From Lachnospiraceae bacterium (lineage in GTDB: Bacteria > Bacillota > Clostridia > Lachnospirales > Lachnospiraceae): 64,000 bases of DNA. This document shows, in pieces, positions 43,323 to 52,541 of the stretch. Below the pieces are notes generated by a model. That model did not search any database and had not been told where the DNA came from. It was given only the letters and a program-made list of their open reading frames with translations. The position numbers were made by a program, and so were the translations under genes. Position 1 is the stretch's first letter, and each line of letters opens with the position of its first letter. The stretch is taken from positions 1-64,000 of the forward strand of contig JAFVSN010000046.1 in assembly GCA_017503735.1 (NCBI GenBank), in the 5' to 3' direction.

Positions 43323-45686
43323 ATGGGAAAGAATCCTGCCGAAAAACAGCAAAAGGAAAGAAAAAAGAGAAAGAAGAGGCGCGGATGGAAGATATTGGGC
43401 TTCTTCTTTTTGTTGTTTCTTTTGGCGGTTTTGACAGCGGGCATTTATTTTTATTCGAAATACGGAAAGACCATTCTTTCCTATTATGACAAAGCAAAAC
43501 AGATTATGAGGGAAGCCTCCAGAGAGGATTTTAAACGTTCCCAAACCAGTATTATTTATGCAACGGACGGCACGGTAATTAAGACGTTGCAATCCGGGAA
43601 GGAGGTATACTATCTTCCTTACAAGGATATTCCGGAAAAAGCCGTAACAGCCATGATTGTAACCGAAGATAAAAAGTTTTTTTCTCATGACGGTGTGGAT
43701 TATCTGGCAAATCTCCGTGCGGCGTACAGCCTTGTGAAGCATAAAGGAACCATTTATCAGGGGGGAAGTACCATTACACAGCAGTTGGCGCGAAACATTT
43801 ATCTGACCAACGAGCAAACCTATGCCAGAAAACTTACGGAAATTTTTCTGGCGGCGGAATTAGAGAAACGATACAATAAAACGGAGATTTTGGAGTTTTA
43901 TTTTAACAATATCTATTTTGCCAACGGCTTTTACGGGATACAGGCGGCGGCCCACGGATATTTTTCCAAGGGGGTGGCGGAACTGTCCTTGTCCGAGCTG
44001 ATGTTTTTGTGCGCCATTCCCAATAATCCGTCCTTATATGACCCCTACGAACATTTTGAGGATACGGTGGCAAGACGGGATTCCGTGATGGAGCAGATGT
44101 ATCTGGACGGGAAATTGGCCAAGGAAGAGTATGATGCGGCATGCAAAGAAGAAATTATGTTATGTCCGCAGGAGGAACCCTATAACGATTATGTGGAGAC
44201 TTTTGCGATTTTTTGTGCGGTCCGGGCGTTGATGGAAGAAAACGGATTTCCGTTTTGTTATTCCTTTTTGGATGACGGAACAAAGGATGTTTATTTGGAG
44301 TATTACGAAGAAAGCTATGCTTACTGGCAAAAAGAGCTGTATCATGGGGGATATCGTGTGTATACCTCCATTGATTTGAAAAAACAGGAATTGTTGCTTC
44401 AGACGGTACAAGATCAATTGAAAAACTTTGATGAAAAAACAGAGGACGGAATTTATTTGCTGCAAGGAGCCGCAACCTGCGTGGAGAATGAAACCGGACG
44501 GGTGGTAGCCATTGTGGGGGGCCGGGGAGAAAACGAACACGGCTATTCGTTAAACCGTGCTTATCAAAGTTTCCGTCAGCCGGGAAGCTCCATCAAGCCT
44601 TTGGTGGTGTACACGCCGTGGTTGGAGCGGGGATATTTTCCGGATACGATTGTGACGGATGAGAAATTTGCCGGAGGACCGCGAAATGCAAACGGCGTAT
44701 ATTCCGGTAAGATTACGTTGCGCCGTGCGGTGGAGGTGTCGAAAAACACCGTAGCGTGGAAACTGTTCGAAGAACTGACACCGGAAGTGGGCCTGTCTTA
44801 TGTGACGGATATGCAGTTCCGAAACATTGTGCCGTCGGACTATGTGCCGGCAGCATCCTTGGGCGGACTGACCTATGGCGTATGTACATTGGAAATGGCA
44901 GGTGCCTATTGTGCCCTTGCCAACGACGGACTGCATCGGAATCCGACCTGCATCGTAAAGATTACAACGGCAGACGGGGAAGAAATCGTGGGAAAAGAGC
45001 GGGAAGCAACCCGGATTTATGAGGAAAACGCGGTTCGTATGATGACGGACATCCTGCAGGGTGTTATGACCAACGGAACCGGTGTAAAGTTGCAACTGAA
45101 AAACTCCGTGTCGGCGGGAAAAACCGGCACCACCAATGACATTAAGGATGGTTGGTTTGTAGGATATACCCCGTATTACACCACCGCGGTGTGGGTAGGT
45201 TATGATATGCCGAAGGCACTGGATAGTCTGGCGGGAAACACGTACCCGGGATATATTTGGCAGACCTTTATGGATAAACTTCATGAAAACCTTCCGAAAA
45301 AGGACTTTACGTTGTATGAAGATGATCGTCCGGTGGCGATTGTGGATGATGCATTGAAGGAAAAAGAAGAAATTGATGTGTGGAATCCGGGAGCAACCCC
45401 GGTAATATCACCGACACCGGTACCGGAGGGGGATGGTGCGCAGGAAGGTGACGACGGAACGGAGAATTCTGACGAACAAGGAAACATCGGTGGTGGTCAG
45501 AGTATGTCCGGCGAACCGGGAAATGAGAACTTGGGTGACGGAACAACCGAAACCGGCGAACCGTCCGGAACGCCCACTCCGACTTTGGAACCGACACCAA
45601 CCACGGGTTGGATCGAATATGATGATGATTGGTGGGATGCCCAGATGGGAGAAGCTTCCGGCGGGTATGACGATTTTTATGAGTAA
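43323..45686 (+). CDS. Class A penicillin-binding protein (PBP1A-type)
   Basis: A 787-residue bifunctional wall synthase. A basic cytoplasmic start (KKRKKRRG) and one membrane anchor (about 23-43) precede the GT51 glycosyltransferase (MIVTEDKKFFSHDGVD with catalytic Glu, GGSTITQQLARN, EIFLAAELEKRY) and the transpeptidase domain with SSIK (about 422-425), SKN (about 473-475) and KTGT (about 600-603). The C-terminal 100 residues are a Pro/Gly/Glu-rich low-complexity tail ending in an acidic WWDAQMGEASGGYDDFYE. It polymerises and cross-links peptidoglycan outside the membrane. It ends 8 bp from the convergent HTH gene with no terminator visible. Confidence 0.96.
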   Translation: MGKNPAEKQQKERKKRKKRRGWKILGFFFLLFLLAVLTAGIYFYSKYGKTILSYYDKAKQIMREASREDFKRSQTSIIYATDGTVIKTLQSGKEVYYLPYKDIPEKAVTAMIVTEDKKFFSHDGVDYLANLRAAYSLVKHKGTIYQGGSTITQQLARNIYLTNEQTYARKLTEIFLAAELEKRYNKTEILEFYFNNIYFANGFYGIQAAAHGYFSKGVAELSLSELMFLCAIPNNPSLYDPYEHFEDTVARRDSVMEQMYLDGKLAKEEYDAACKEEIMLCPQEEPYNDYVETFAIFCAVRALMEENGFPFCYSFLDDGTKDVYLEYYEESYAYWQKELYHGGYRVYTSIDLKKQELLLQTVQDQLKNFDEKTEDGIYLLQGAATCVENETGRVVAIVGGRGENEHGYSLNRAYQSFRQPGSSIKPLVVYTPWLERGYFPDTIVTDEKFAGGPRNANGVYSGKITLRRAVEVSKNTVAWKLFEELTPEVGLSYVTDMQFRNIVPSDYVPAASLGGLTYGVCTLEMAGAYCALANDGLHRNPTCIVKITTADGEEIVGKEREATRIYEENAVRMMTDILQGVMTNGTGVKLQLKNSVSAGKTGTTNDIKDGWFVGYTPYYTTAVWVGYDMPKALDSLAGNTYPGYIWQTFMDKLHENLPKKDFTLYEDDRPVAIVDDALKEKEEIDVWNPGATPVISPTPVPEGDGAQEGDDGTENSDEQGNIGGGQSMSGEPGNENLGDGTTETGEPSGTPTPTLEPTPTTGWIEYDDDWWDAQMGEASGGYDDFYE

Positions 45687-45694
45687 AATCCCGT

Positions 45695-46453
45695 TTACTG
45701 ATACTTCTTTCCGATTATATACAGCGGAATAAACAAGCCCCCGAGAATGAGCGGAAGAGCAATGTATAACTCCAGAAACGGCCATATAGTGTCCGGAAGA
45801 ATGTAGAATAGAAGATAATTCAGTGCCGGATACAGTGCCATGGCGGCAAGAGACCAGATGCGTCCTACATTTAAGATGTGGGGCCAGTTGGAATTGTTAA
45901 AAGCAATCCCCGGTACATTCATCCGGAATACGCCGTCAGAGACGGCACAGATACGGTTCTCGTCATAATAAGTAGGCAACTTTGTCTTGGCAAAGAAACA
46001 AAAATAAATGCCGAAACAGAATCCTAACGGTATGACGGTAAATAAGCAGATAGAGAAAAAATTGCTTTGATAAGTGAAAAATAATTCTATACAGGAAATA
46101 AGCAGGGAGAGAAAGAAAAGATAGCCCCATTTGTTTTTCTTTTTGTATAATCGTTGTTGTTCCTCCTCCGAGTAGGAAATGGCGGTTAACACCACATCTT
46201 CCATATTACTTTTGTCAATGGTATCGGTTGTTTCCATTCGCTTGCAAAGGAGAAGCTCTGTGACGGTAATGCCTAACAAATCCGCTAACGGCATCAGAAG
46301 AGCCGTGTCCGGAATACTGGTGCCGGTTTCCCACTTGCTGACAGCTTTGTCCGAAATAAAAAGCCGCTCTGCAAGTTCCTTTTGTGTCAGCCCTTTTTCC
46401 TTTCGGAGTAAAGAAACGAAAGCTCCGAATCTTTCTTTGTTGATTTCAAACAT
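45695..46453 (-). CDS. HTH (Xre family) regulator with C-terminal membrane domain
   Basis: A 252-residue protein. Residues 1-70 form a Cro/CI helix-turn-helix (FVSLLRKEKGLTQKELAERL, then SDKAVSKWETGTSIPDTALL and LADLLGITVTELLLCK). A charged linker leads to four hydrophobic segments (about 109-125, 131-152, 198-216 and 223-247). Such proteins are common in Firmicutes and may link membrane state to transcription. It resembles the shorter protein at 12608. Signal and targets are unknown. Confidence 0.85.
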   Translation of the reverse strand: MFEINKERFGAFVSLLRKEKGLTQKELAERLFISDKAVSKWETGTSIPDTALLMPLADLLGITVTELLLCKRMETTDTIDKSNMEDVVLTAISYSEEEQQRLYKKKNKWGYLFFLSLLISCIELFFTYQSNFFSICLFTVIPLGFCFGIYFCFFAKTKLPTYYDENRICAVSDGVFRMNVPGIAFNNSNWPHILNVGRIWSLAAMALYPALNYLLFYILPDTIWPFLELYIALPLILGGLFIPLYIIGKKYQ

Positions 46454-46551
46454 ACGTAATCCTCCCTAAAAATTGTTACCCCTATTGTGAAGGAAAAACC
46501 CCAAAAAGGCAACCGATTGTCGGTAGAGTCGGTGAAAACGGCGTATGATTC

Positions 46552-47040
46552 CTATTCCATACGTCCGGTCTGCTTCATTAAAAACCGGTACAACCGAATC
46601 AGCGGAATGTCGGTTTCTTTTTCTTCCAACTTATCATTCAAAACCATATTGGTATCTACGTGATCACTCAGTTCCAACTCGTCGTCCAAAGTGTAGACGG
46701 TAACCCGGATGCGCTGCTCGGCAGAGTACCGGCCGTTTACAAAATAAGGTTCACAGGAAATACGGTCGATATCGGTCAGTAAAATCTCGGTAGAGGAAAA
46801 CAACTGCTTATAAATGAGCTTCTCCGAATCGGCGGTAACAACGGTAGGGCGCTTGTTGAGGAAATACTGATACAAGATAAATGCACCCAGAACAATAAGA
46901 AAACCAATCAGGCTTCCCACGGAGAAGAAGGAACAAAGAAAAATAAACCAGATAAACAGCACGAAGAGAGCTGTGTATGTGATAGCCTTGTTAATATAAC
47001 TCAGGTGTGACTTCAAAGAAATCTCGATTTTAGAATCCAT
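46552..47040 (-). CDS. Hypothetical membrane protein (two-TM, PH-like/YcxB-like)
   Basis: A 162-residue protein I do not recognise firmly. Two adjacent hydrophobic segments (about 20-38 and 41-62) are followed by a cytoplasmic part with alternating strands (LIYKQLFSSTEILLTDIDRI, then RIRVTVYTLDDELELSD), a layout seen in bacterial PH-like or YcxB-like proteins. AGGTTTTT-type purine-rich sequence precedes the ATG. Neighbours (HTH regulator, PRPP synthetase) give no functional hint. Confidence 0.6.
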   Translation of the reverse strand: MDSKIEISLKSHLSYINKAITYTALFVLFIWFIFLCSFFSVGSLIGFLIVLGAFILYQYFLNKRPTVVTADSEKLIYKQLFSSTEILLTDIDRISCEPYFVNGRYSAEQRIRVTVYTLDDELELSDHVDTNMVLNDKLEEKETDIPLIRLYRFLMKQTGRME

Positions 47041-47335
47041 AATAAAAACCTCCCACTATTTTTAATTAGAAAAGAATGATGAACTATTACACTGCGCAGC
47101 GGCATCGGGCGTGGCGGGCTGTTGCGTAGTCTTTGTCGCGTTGAGGCGTTTGCGTCACATTCAGAAAAACATTCCCGAAGTAATTAGAAAGACTCTATCC
47201 GGAGTGTGAGAAAAGAGGGTAACGCAAAGAGTACCGGCTGATTCAAAAGGGATAAGGAAAAAATAAGAGACCGACGTATGTACCGGTAAGCAACAGCGGG
47301 GCTGCGCGTTTTTTTCTGCGACAGCCCCGTAACGT
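47041..47335. other. Intergenic region, no gene recognised
   Basis: About 295 bp between the hypothetical membrane protein and prs. It contains a GC-rich patch (47096-47160) and, at 47297-47329, an inverted repeat CGGGGCTG/CAGCCCCG around a T-rich loop that probably ends the prs transcript, although neither strand shows a good U-tract after it. I see no tRNA, small ORF with a ribosome binding site or known RNA. Confidence 0.6.
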
Positions 47336-48511
47336 TTAGCGTTTTCCGTATTTTTGTAACAGCTTTTGAATACGATTGTACGGATTTAAGTACTCGCTGA
47401 TGGAACCGTCGTGGTTTAATGCGTCGATTAACAGCGCAAGATACTTTGCCATATCCGCAGTTTCGTAGTATGGTCTGGAAAGCAATTCCTCCGACTGGTA
47501 AATCAGGTTGGTGGTAATAACCTTGGTAATCCAGCCTTTTTCATAAGCTTCGTCGAACTTTGCAAGACCGTTGGTGAACAAACCGAAGGTGGAGCAGATG
47601 AAGACGCGGTTTGCCTTGCGCTCCTTTAATTCCTTTGCGGTGTGAATCATACTGTCGCCGGAAGAAATCATATCGTCAATGATGATAACATCCTTGCCTT
47701 CTACGTTTGCGCCTAAGAATTCGTGAGCAACAATCGGATTACGACCGTCCACGATGGTGGTATAGTCACGGCGTTTATAGAACATACCTACATCTACGCC
47801 CAAAGAGTTTGCAAGATAAACGGCACGTCCCATAGCACCTTCATCCGGGCTGATTACCATCAGGTGTGCCGGGTCCATGGAAATATCCGGTGCGGAACGA
47901 AGGAGAGCCTTTATAAATTGATAGGTCGGCGGTACGGACTCAAAGGTCTTTAACGGAATTGCATTTTGTACACTCGGATTGTGAGCATCAAACGTGATGA
48001 TGCTTTCTACGCCCATGTTGCAAAGCTCCTGTAATGCTACGGCACAGTCCAAAGACTCTCTGGAGCTACGCTTGTCCTGACGGCTTTCATATAAGTACGG
48101 CATAATTACCGTAATGCGGTGCGCCTTTCCGCCGGCTGCGGCAATCACACGCTTTAAATCCTGAAAATGGTCGTCCGGAGACATATGGCTTACCTGGCCG
48201 CAAACGGAATAGGTCAGGCTGTAGTTTGTAACGTCTACTAAAATGTATAGGTCATCACCGCGAACGGTCTGACGGATAATGCCCTTGGCTTCGCCGGAAC
48301 CGAATCGTGCGCATTTTGTATCAACGAGATAAGAATCTCTGCGGTAACCATCCAATAAAACGGTAGGAGTATGTACCTCATGAACCCGCTTGTTTCTCCA
48401 GTCGACAAGATACTGATCAATTCTCTGTCCCATTTGTTTGCAACTTTCCAGTGCGATAACACCGAGTTTGCCCACCGGCAGAGCTGCGACATAATCTTCG
48501 TTAAGTGGCAT
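47336..48511 (-). CDS. prs: Ribose-phosphate pyrophosphokinase (long form)
   Basis: A 391-residue PRPP synthetase-like protein. Family stretches are VIMPYLYESRQDKRSSRESL, ESIITFDAHNPSVQ, LMVISPDEGAMGRAVYLANS and the PRPP-binding loop DVIIIDDMISSGDSMIHTAK. It makes PRPP from ribose 5-phosphate and ATP for nucleotide, histidine and tryptophan synthesis. The usual length is about 315 residues; the extra length is mostly at the N-terminus and in the C-terminal region, a form I recall from Clostridia. A strong promoter precedes it. Confidence 0.92.
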   Translation of the reverse strand: MPLNEDYVAALPVGKLGVIALESCKQMGQRIDQYLVDWRNKRVHEVHTPTVLLDGYRRDSYLVDTKCARFGSGEAKGIIRQTVRGDDLYILVDVTNYSLTYSVCGQVSHMSPDDHFQDLKRVIAAAGGKAHRITVIMPYLYESRQDKRSSRESLDCAVALQELCNMGVESIITFDAHNPSVQNAIPLKTFESVPPTYQFIKALLRSAPDISMDPAHLMVISPDEGAMGRAVYLANSLGVDVGMFYKRRDYTTIVDGRNPIVAHEFLGANVEGKDVIIIDDMISSGDSMIHTAKELKERKANRVFICSTFGLFTNGLAKFDEAYEKGWITKVITTNLIYQSEELLSRPYYETADMAKYLALLIDALNHDGSISEYLNPYNRIQKLLQKYGKR

Positions 48512-48567
48512 AATCTTTTCCTCCGTTGTTATGTAAATGTGATGTAAATAAGCTTTAGGCGTTTAAT

Positions 48568-48596
48568 ATCATACTATGACAAAAGTACTTTGTCAA
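48568..48596 (-). promoter_or_regulatory. Promoter of prs
   Basis: On the minus strand TTGACA (48596-48591) and TATGAT (48573-48568) are 17 bp apart; the ATG follows about 50 nt after the expected start. Confidence 0.82.
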
Positions 48597-48633
48597 GGAA
48601 AGGGGTTCAAAATATTCTTATAAATAAAATAAG

Positions 48634-49632
48634 TTAAGGACGAACTCCTTCCATTCGTTTTAAGGCACGGATGTCCTTCCCGATTAACTTGCAAAGGGTA
48701 TAGTTTCCGGTGATGCGGGAAAAAATACGGTCACTGTAACGTTCCCTGAGTTGTTCTATGGAAAGGTTGGTGGAGATAACCGTTGCCTTTCGGGAAAGTA
48801 ATCGCTCATTTATGCAGGTGTACAGCATGGAGTTGGTGAATGTGTTGGAAAGTTCGGTTCCCAAATCATCCACAATCAGCAAATCACAGCGGAAGATATA
48901 TTGATACAGGGAAGAATCTTCCGAAAGCTCCGAGTGATCGAAGCGGTGAGCACCAAAAGCTTCAAACAACGCATGAGCCGTCATATACACGACATGATGG
49001 GCACTGTCGATTAAGGCCTTTGCGATACAGTTGGTAAGAAAGGTCTTGCCCACACCGGTATTGCCGTAGATCAGAAGACTGCGGCTTGTGGTGTCGAATT
49101 CCTCCACAAACCGTTTTGCATCCGCAACTATTTTCTGTATGTTTGCACGAGGTGTGAGTTGCAGTTGGGAATCCACGGACAAATCATCATAATAGGAAAA
49201 AGAAAAGGTGCTGAAGTTTTCTTTTTCCAGTAAATGCGGTAACGTAGATGCTTCCGAAAGGGCAAAGGTAAGTGCCTGTTTGAAACAGTGGCATCGTTCC
49301 TTTCCGATAAATCCCGTGTCTTTGCAATCCGGACATGTATAAGTGAGTTCCAAATAGTCCGCAGGATAGCCGGCGTCTTGTAGCAGTTGCATCTTTTGCG
49401 CAGAAATCCGGCTGTTGTTTTGTTTGAGTTTTTCCAAAGCAGAAGCATCCCCGTCCAAAGCGATGCGAACCGCAGAGACGGAAGTCTCGGCAATCTGCCG
49501 GTCAAGCATTGCCAGATCCGGAAGTTCTGTATAGAGTTTTTCCCGTCGCATTCTTTGCTCGTGTAAATGGCGGGTTCTTGTTTCTTCGTAATTGCGAAGT
49601 AAACGTTGATAATGTAAATCTTCCTGATGCAT
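48634..49632 (-). CDS. DnaC/DnaI-like helicase loader (AAA+ ATPase)
   Basis: A 332-residue protein. An N-terminal helical part is followed by a zinc-binding cluster (CPDCKDTGFIGKERCHC, about 103-119) and an AAA+ domain with Walker A YGNTGVGKTFLTN (about 191-203) and Walker B LLIVDDLGTE. Relatives load the replicative helicase DnaB onto DNA. It lies 28 bp after the DnaD-like gene, with which it likely forms a primosome operon. Confidence 0.92.
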   Translation of the reverse strand: MHQEDLHYQRLLRNYEETRTRHLHEQRMRREKLYTELPDLAMLDRQIAETSVSAVRIALDGDASALEKLKQNNSRISAQKMQLLQDAGYPADYLELTYTCPDCKDTGFIGKERCHCFKQALTFALSEASTLPHLLEKENFSTFSFSYYDDLSVDSQLQLTPRANIQKIVADAKRFVEEFDTTSRSLLIYGNTGVGKTFLTNCIAKALIDSAHHVVYMTAHALFEAFGAHRFDHSELSEDSSLYQYIFRCDLLIVDDLGTELSNTFTNSMLYTCINERLLSRKATVISTNLSIEQLRERYSDRIFSRITGNYTLCKLIGKDIRALKRMEGVRP

Positions 49633-49660
49633 GAGGTATCTCCTTGTTTGGCGGAAGTAT

Positions 49661-50758
49661 TTAATGGGAAACCGGCGTTGCCAATAAAGCTTTTTCTAAA
49701 TCGGTAAGGTCGCTTCCGGAATATTCTCTTTGAGGAAAATCGTTAAAACGGTTGGAGGCGGTGCGTTTTTGCTCCGGGGCTTGTCCGCCGGAAAAACGGG
49801 CATTGTGCGCCTCGTCCAACTTTTTCACATCCGACATGGTATGTACATTGCTTTCGTGCCAACGCTCCAGGATTTTGTCGGCGTACTTAAAATCCGGATG
49901 GGAGGTAGATAAAAGGGCACGGCTGCAGGCTTCCTCGATTAAGTCGGAAGAAAAGCCGAAGGAACTCCAGCGATTTAAAAAACGACGCTCGGAGATGCCG
50001 GGTGCGCGATTCAGGGCAAAAGCACGATTGACTGCAGTAAAGCAGGAGTCGAACTGTAAAGAACGTTCTTCCGCTTTTTCCACGGTGTCGATTCCGTCTT
50101 CATGCCAGGAAAGGGCAACCTTCTGGATGTAGGAAGGCGTTTTTTTGCCGCGGGAAACACAGTATTCGTAAAGGTGAAGAATCAACTCATTGGAAAACTG
50201 CAAGTCATCATGTAAAAAGAATAAAAGTTGTACATCGGCCGGCTTTAGCATCCGTTCCAGATAACTTTCGGCAGCATGTAACAGCCAGTTGGTGTCCGGA
50301 CGGGCAGAAAAAGCCTCTAACTGTGCCGGAGAATACTCCGGTAATTTTGAGAAGTCTTCCTTTTTATCCACAGAAGAAAGCCGGGATTCCGGGGAAACGG
50401 AACTCTTTGTGCCGGTTACCGGAGTCGGGGAAAACATAACCGGAGCCGGTTCTGCGGAAGGCTTGGAAAGCCGGTTTAATTTGATGCCGCGGATTTCGTT
50501 TGCTTCTCCCCAGGTAAGAGAGAGAACATGCTCCCTTTCCCAATACCGGAGAGCACGCAAAATGTCCTTTTCCGTTTCCTCCAGGGCATCGGCAATGACG
50601 CTGATTCCAAAGCCTGCCTCCGGCGCGGTAAGGCATCGAAGCAGATATAAATATACTTTTACAAAGGTGCCGTTGGCGCGCGGCATATAATAATCGATAA
50701 ATTCATTCGGAACCAAAGTGGTCCGAGTGTCTTCTGAATATACCGAAATTCCGTCCAT
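49661..50758 (-). CDS. DnaD-domain replication protein
   Basis: A 365-residue protein. The N-terminal winged-helix-like domain (about 1-110, with FIDYYMPRANGTFVKVYLYL and ALEETEKDILRALRYWE) is joined by a Ser/Pro-rich linker to a DnaB/DnaD C-terminal domain (LQLLFFLHDDLQFSNELILH-like stretch at about 195-215, then YIQKVALSWHEDGIDTVEKA, the YxxxIxxxW-type motif). DnaD proteins act at the origin and at restart forks to recruit the helicase loader. ATG 50758 follows GGAGG; 62 more codons upstream are open but lack a site. Tandem DnaA-box-like repeats stand just before its promoter. Confidence 0.92.
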   Translation of the reverse strand: MDGISVYSEDTRTTLVPNEFIDYYMPRANGTFVKVYLYLLRCLTAPEAGFGISVIADALEETEKDILRALRYWEREHVLSLTWGEANEIRGIKLNRLSKPSAEPAPVMFSPTPVTGTKSSVSPESRLSSVDKKEDFSKLPEYSPAQLEAFSARPDTNWLLHAAESYLERMLKPADVQLLFFLHDDLQFSNELILHLYEYCVSRGKKTPSYIQKVALSWHEDGIDTVEKAEERSLQFDSCFTAVNRAFALNRAPGISERRFLNRWSSFGFSSDLIEEACSRALLSTSHPDFKYADKILERWHESNVHTMSDVKKLDEAHNARFSGGQAPEQKRTASNRFNDFPQREYSGSDLTDLEKALLATPVSH

Positions 50759-50806
50759 AAGTGTTCCTCCTCCGAATACCCGTTTCCGGGTAAAATTGCT
50801 ATCCCG

Positions 50807-50834
50807 AGTATACCACATTTTGAGGAAAAAGCAA
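50807..50834 (-). promoter_or_regulatory. Promoter of the dnaD-dnaC operon
   Basis: On the minus strand TTGCTT (50834-50829) and TATACT (50812-50807) are 16 bp apart, about 45 bp before the start codon. The DnaA-box-like cluster begins 27 bp upstream. Confidence 0.7.
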
Positions 50835-50860
50835 TTTGGTCCCCGTCGGAGAAAATGGGT

Positions 50861-51052
50861 TGTGGATAGTGTGGATAATGTGGAAAAAACACACGCAAAA
50901 AAAGGAAAAGTAAATTTAATATCGCGGAAAACCTTTAAAAGCATGGTTCTACATTTGTAGGTCTATTTTTGTAGAAAAATGGTGCCTGAAAAAAGAAATC
51001 CACAACCGAATCAAACAAAAAATGTTGATAAGATTGTGGACAATGTGGATAA
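50861..51052. promoter_or_regulatory. Two tandem clusters of DnaA-box-like 9-mers
   Basis: Cluster 1: TGTGGATAG (50861), TGTGGATAA (50870) and TGTGGAAAA (50879) lie head to tail with no gap. Cluster 2: TGTTGATAA (51023), TGTGGACAA (51035) and TGTGGATAA (51044), the last two without a gap. TGTGGATAA is the complement of the consensus DnaA box TTATCCACA and occurs twice exactly. A further near match, AAATCCACA, is at 50996 in the other direction. The region is noncoding and lies between murC and the primosome operon. Confidence 0.75.
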
Positions 51053-52459
51053 TCAGGATAAAATCATGGATTCCGCAACGTTGACGATGTCACCGGCACC
51101 CATAGTTATCAACAAATCATCCTTGTTGCAATGGGAAAATAAAAATTTTTCAATCTCTTCAAATGAGTGAAAATGGTAAACTTCTTTACCTTTTTCTTTT
51201 AACAGAGCCATGATATCGGCGGAAGAGATGTCGCCGGGATCGGTTTCTCTGGAGGCACTGTAGATATCGGCCAAAACCACGGTATCCGCAAGCGACAAAG
51301 ACTCTGCAAACTCATGAAGAAAGGCTTTGGTGCGGGAAAATGTGTGAGGCTGGAAGGTGCACCACAATTTCTGTGTGCCGGAAACACAGGCTCTGGCGGC
51401 ACTTAGGGTGGCGGAGATTTCGGACGGATGATGGGCATAATCATCATACACCCGGATGCCGTTTGCGGTTCCCTTGTATTCGAAACGTCGGTGCGTGCCG
51501 GTGTACTTTAATAAGGCGGCCGCAACAATGTCAAAGGAAACTCCGTAGGAAAAAGCCAAAGCGGCAGCAGCTACGGAATTGGAAATGTTGTGCATGCCGA
51601 TGACGCGAAGGGAGAGTCTTCCTAAGAAAGTACCTCTTTCATACAGGTCATAGCTACCGAAACCGTTTTTATCGAAGGAACAATTGGTTGCCGCATAGTC
51701 ATAAGAAGCGCATGTGTCCGGTGTATCGCAAAGTCCGTAGGTAAGAATTTTTGCTGCCAGACCGTCGGTTAACTCCGAAAGGTGCTCGATATCGCCGTTT
51801 ATGACAAGAGTGCCGGTGTCCGGTAAAAGTTCGGAATATTTGCGGAAGGAATTGCGGATATCATCCAAATCCCGGAAGAAATCCAAGTGCTCCGCTTCTA
51901 TATTAAGTATAATTGCATCCGTTGGGTAAAAACTTAAAAAGCTGTTACAGTATTCACAAGCCTCCGCAACGAGATAGTTACGGTTGCCGATACGGAGGTT
52001 TCCGCCGATGCCGTCCAGAACACCGCCCACTAAAATTGTCGGATCAAGATTTTCTTCCATAAGCATCAAAGACAGCATGGAAGTAGTGGAGGTTTTTCCG
52101 TGGGACCCGGCAATTCCGGCGACGTGGCGGTACTGCTGCATCAGCTGCCCAAGCAAATCCTTTCGTTCCAAAATCGGAAGTCCCAGCTCCTTGGCGCGAA
52201 CCATCTCCGGGTTGTCGGAGTGTACGGCTGCGGTATAAATTACTACGGAACAACTCTCGGAAATGTTGGAAGCCTGTTGTGGGTAAGAAACGGTAATTCC
52301 AAGGCTTTCTAAACGTTTGGTGAGAGGGGATTCTTTTAAGTCGGAACCGCTGACGCGAAACCCCTGCGCGTGTAAAAGCTCGGCTAAAGCACTCATGCTG
52401 ATGCCGCCGATGCCGATGAAATGTATTGATACAGGATTGGAAAATGTAATCCGGAACAT
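51053..52459 (-). CDS. murC: UDP-N-acetylmuramate--L-alanine ligase
   Basis: A 468-residue Mur ligase. The N-terminal dinucleotide-like motif is FIGIGGISMSALAELLHAQG, the ATP-binding motif is GIAGSHGKTSTTSMLSLML, and LNIEAEHLDFF, TGTHRRFEYKG and VYDDYAHHPSEISATL follow. It adds the first residue, L-Ala, to UDP-MurNAc. Its stop codon abuts the DnaA-box cluster. Together with ddl and murF elsewhere in the window it covers part of the precursor pathway. Confidence 0.97.
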   Translation of the reverse strand: MFRITFSNPVSIHFIGIGGISMSALAELLHAQGFRVSGSDLKESPLTKRLESLGITVSYPQQASNISESCSVVIYTAAVHSDNPEMVRAKELGLPILERKDLLGQLMQQYRHVAGIAGSHGKTSTTSMLSLMLMEENLDPTILVGGVLDGIGGNLRIGNRNYLVAEACEYCNSFLSFYPTDAIILNIEAEHLDFFRDLDDIRNSFRKYSELLPDTGTLVINGDIEHLSELTDGLAAKILTYGLCDTPDTCASYDYAATNCSFDKNGFGSYDLYERGTFLGRLSLRVIGMHNISNSVAAAALAFSYGVSFDIVAAALLKYTGTHRRFEYKGTANGIRVYDDYAHHPSEISATLSAARACVSGTQKLWCTFQPHTFSRTKAFLHEFAESLSLADTVVLADIYSASRETDPGDISSADIMALLKEKGKEVYHFHSFEEIEKFLFSHCNKDDLLITMGAGDIVNVAESMILS

Positions 52460-52513
52460 AAAAAAACTCCTTTCCTAAGGGTTTTGATTGCTTTAGATAC
52501 TTAGATAGTAAAT

Positions 52514-52541
52514 AGTATAGCATATTTTGAATTATGTGCAA
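52514..52541 (-). promoter_or_regulatory. Promoter of murC
   Basis: On the minus strand TTGCAC (52541-52536) and TATACT (52519-52514) are 16 bp apart. The 258 bp from 52542 to the glgC start also hold a TATACT -10-like box at 52710-52715 (weak -35) and a small TGCGC-GGAT-GCGCA hairpin (52733-52746) that may belong to the glgC leader. Confidence 0.68.

Noticed and set aside
47041-47335. Structured noncoding RNA gene between the hypothetical membrane protein and prs
   Set aside because: GC-rich segments and a terminator-like stem exist, but I could not match a known RNA or find a clear promoter; left as unexplained intergenic DNA.
50861-51052. Chromosomal origin of replication
   Set aside because: DnaA-box-like repeats are present, but dnaA, dnaN, rpmH and an obvious AT-rich unwinding element are not nearby; gene regulation or DnaA titration fits better.
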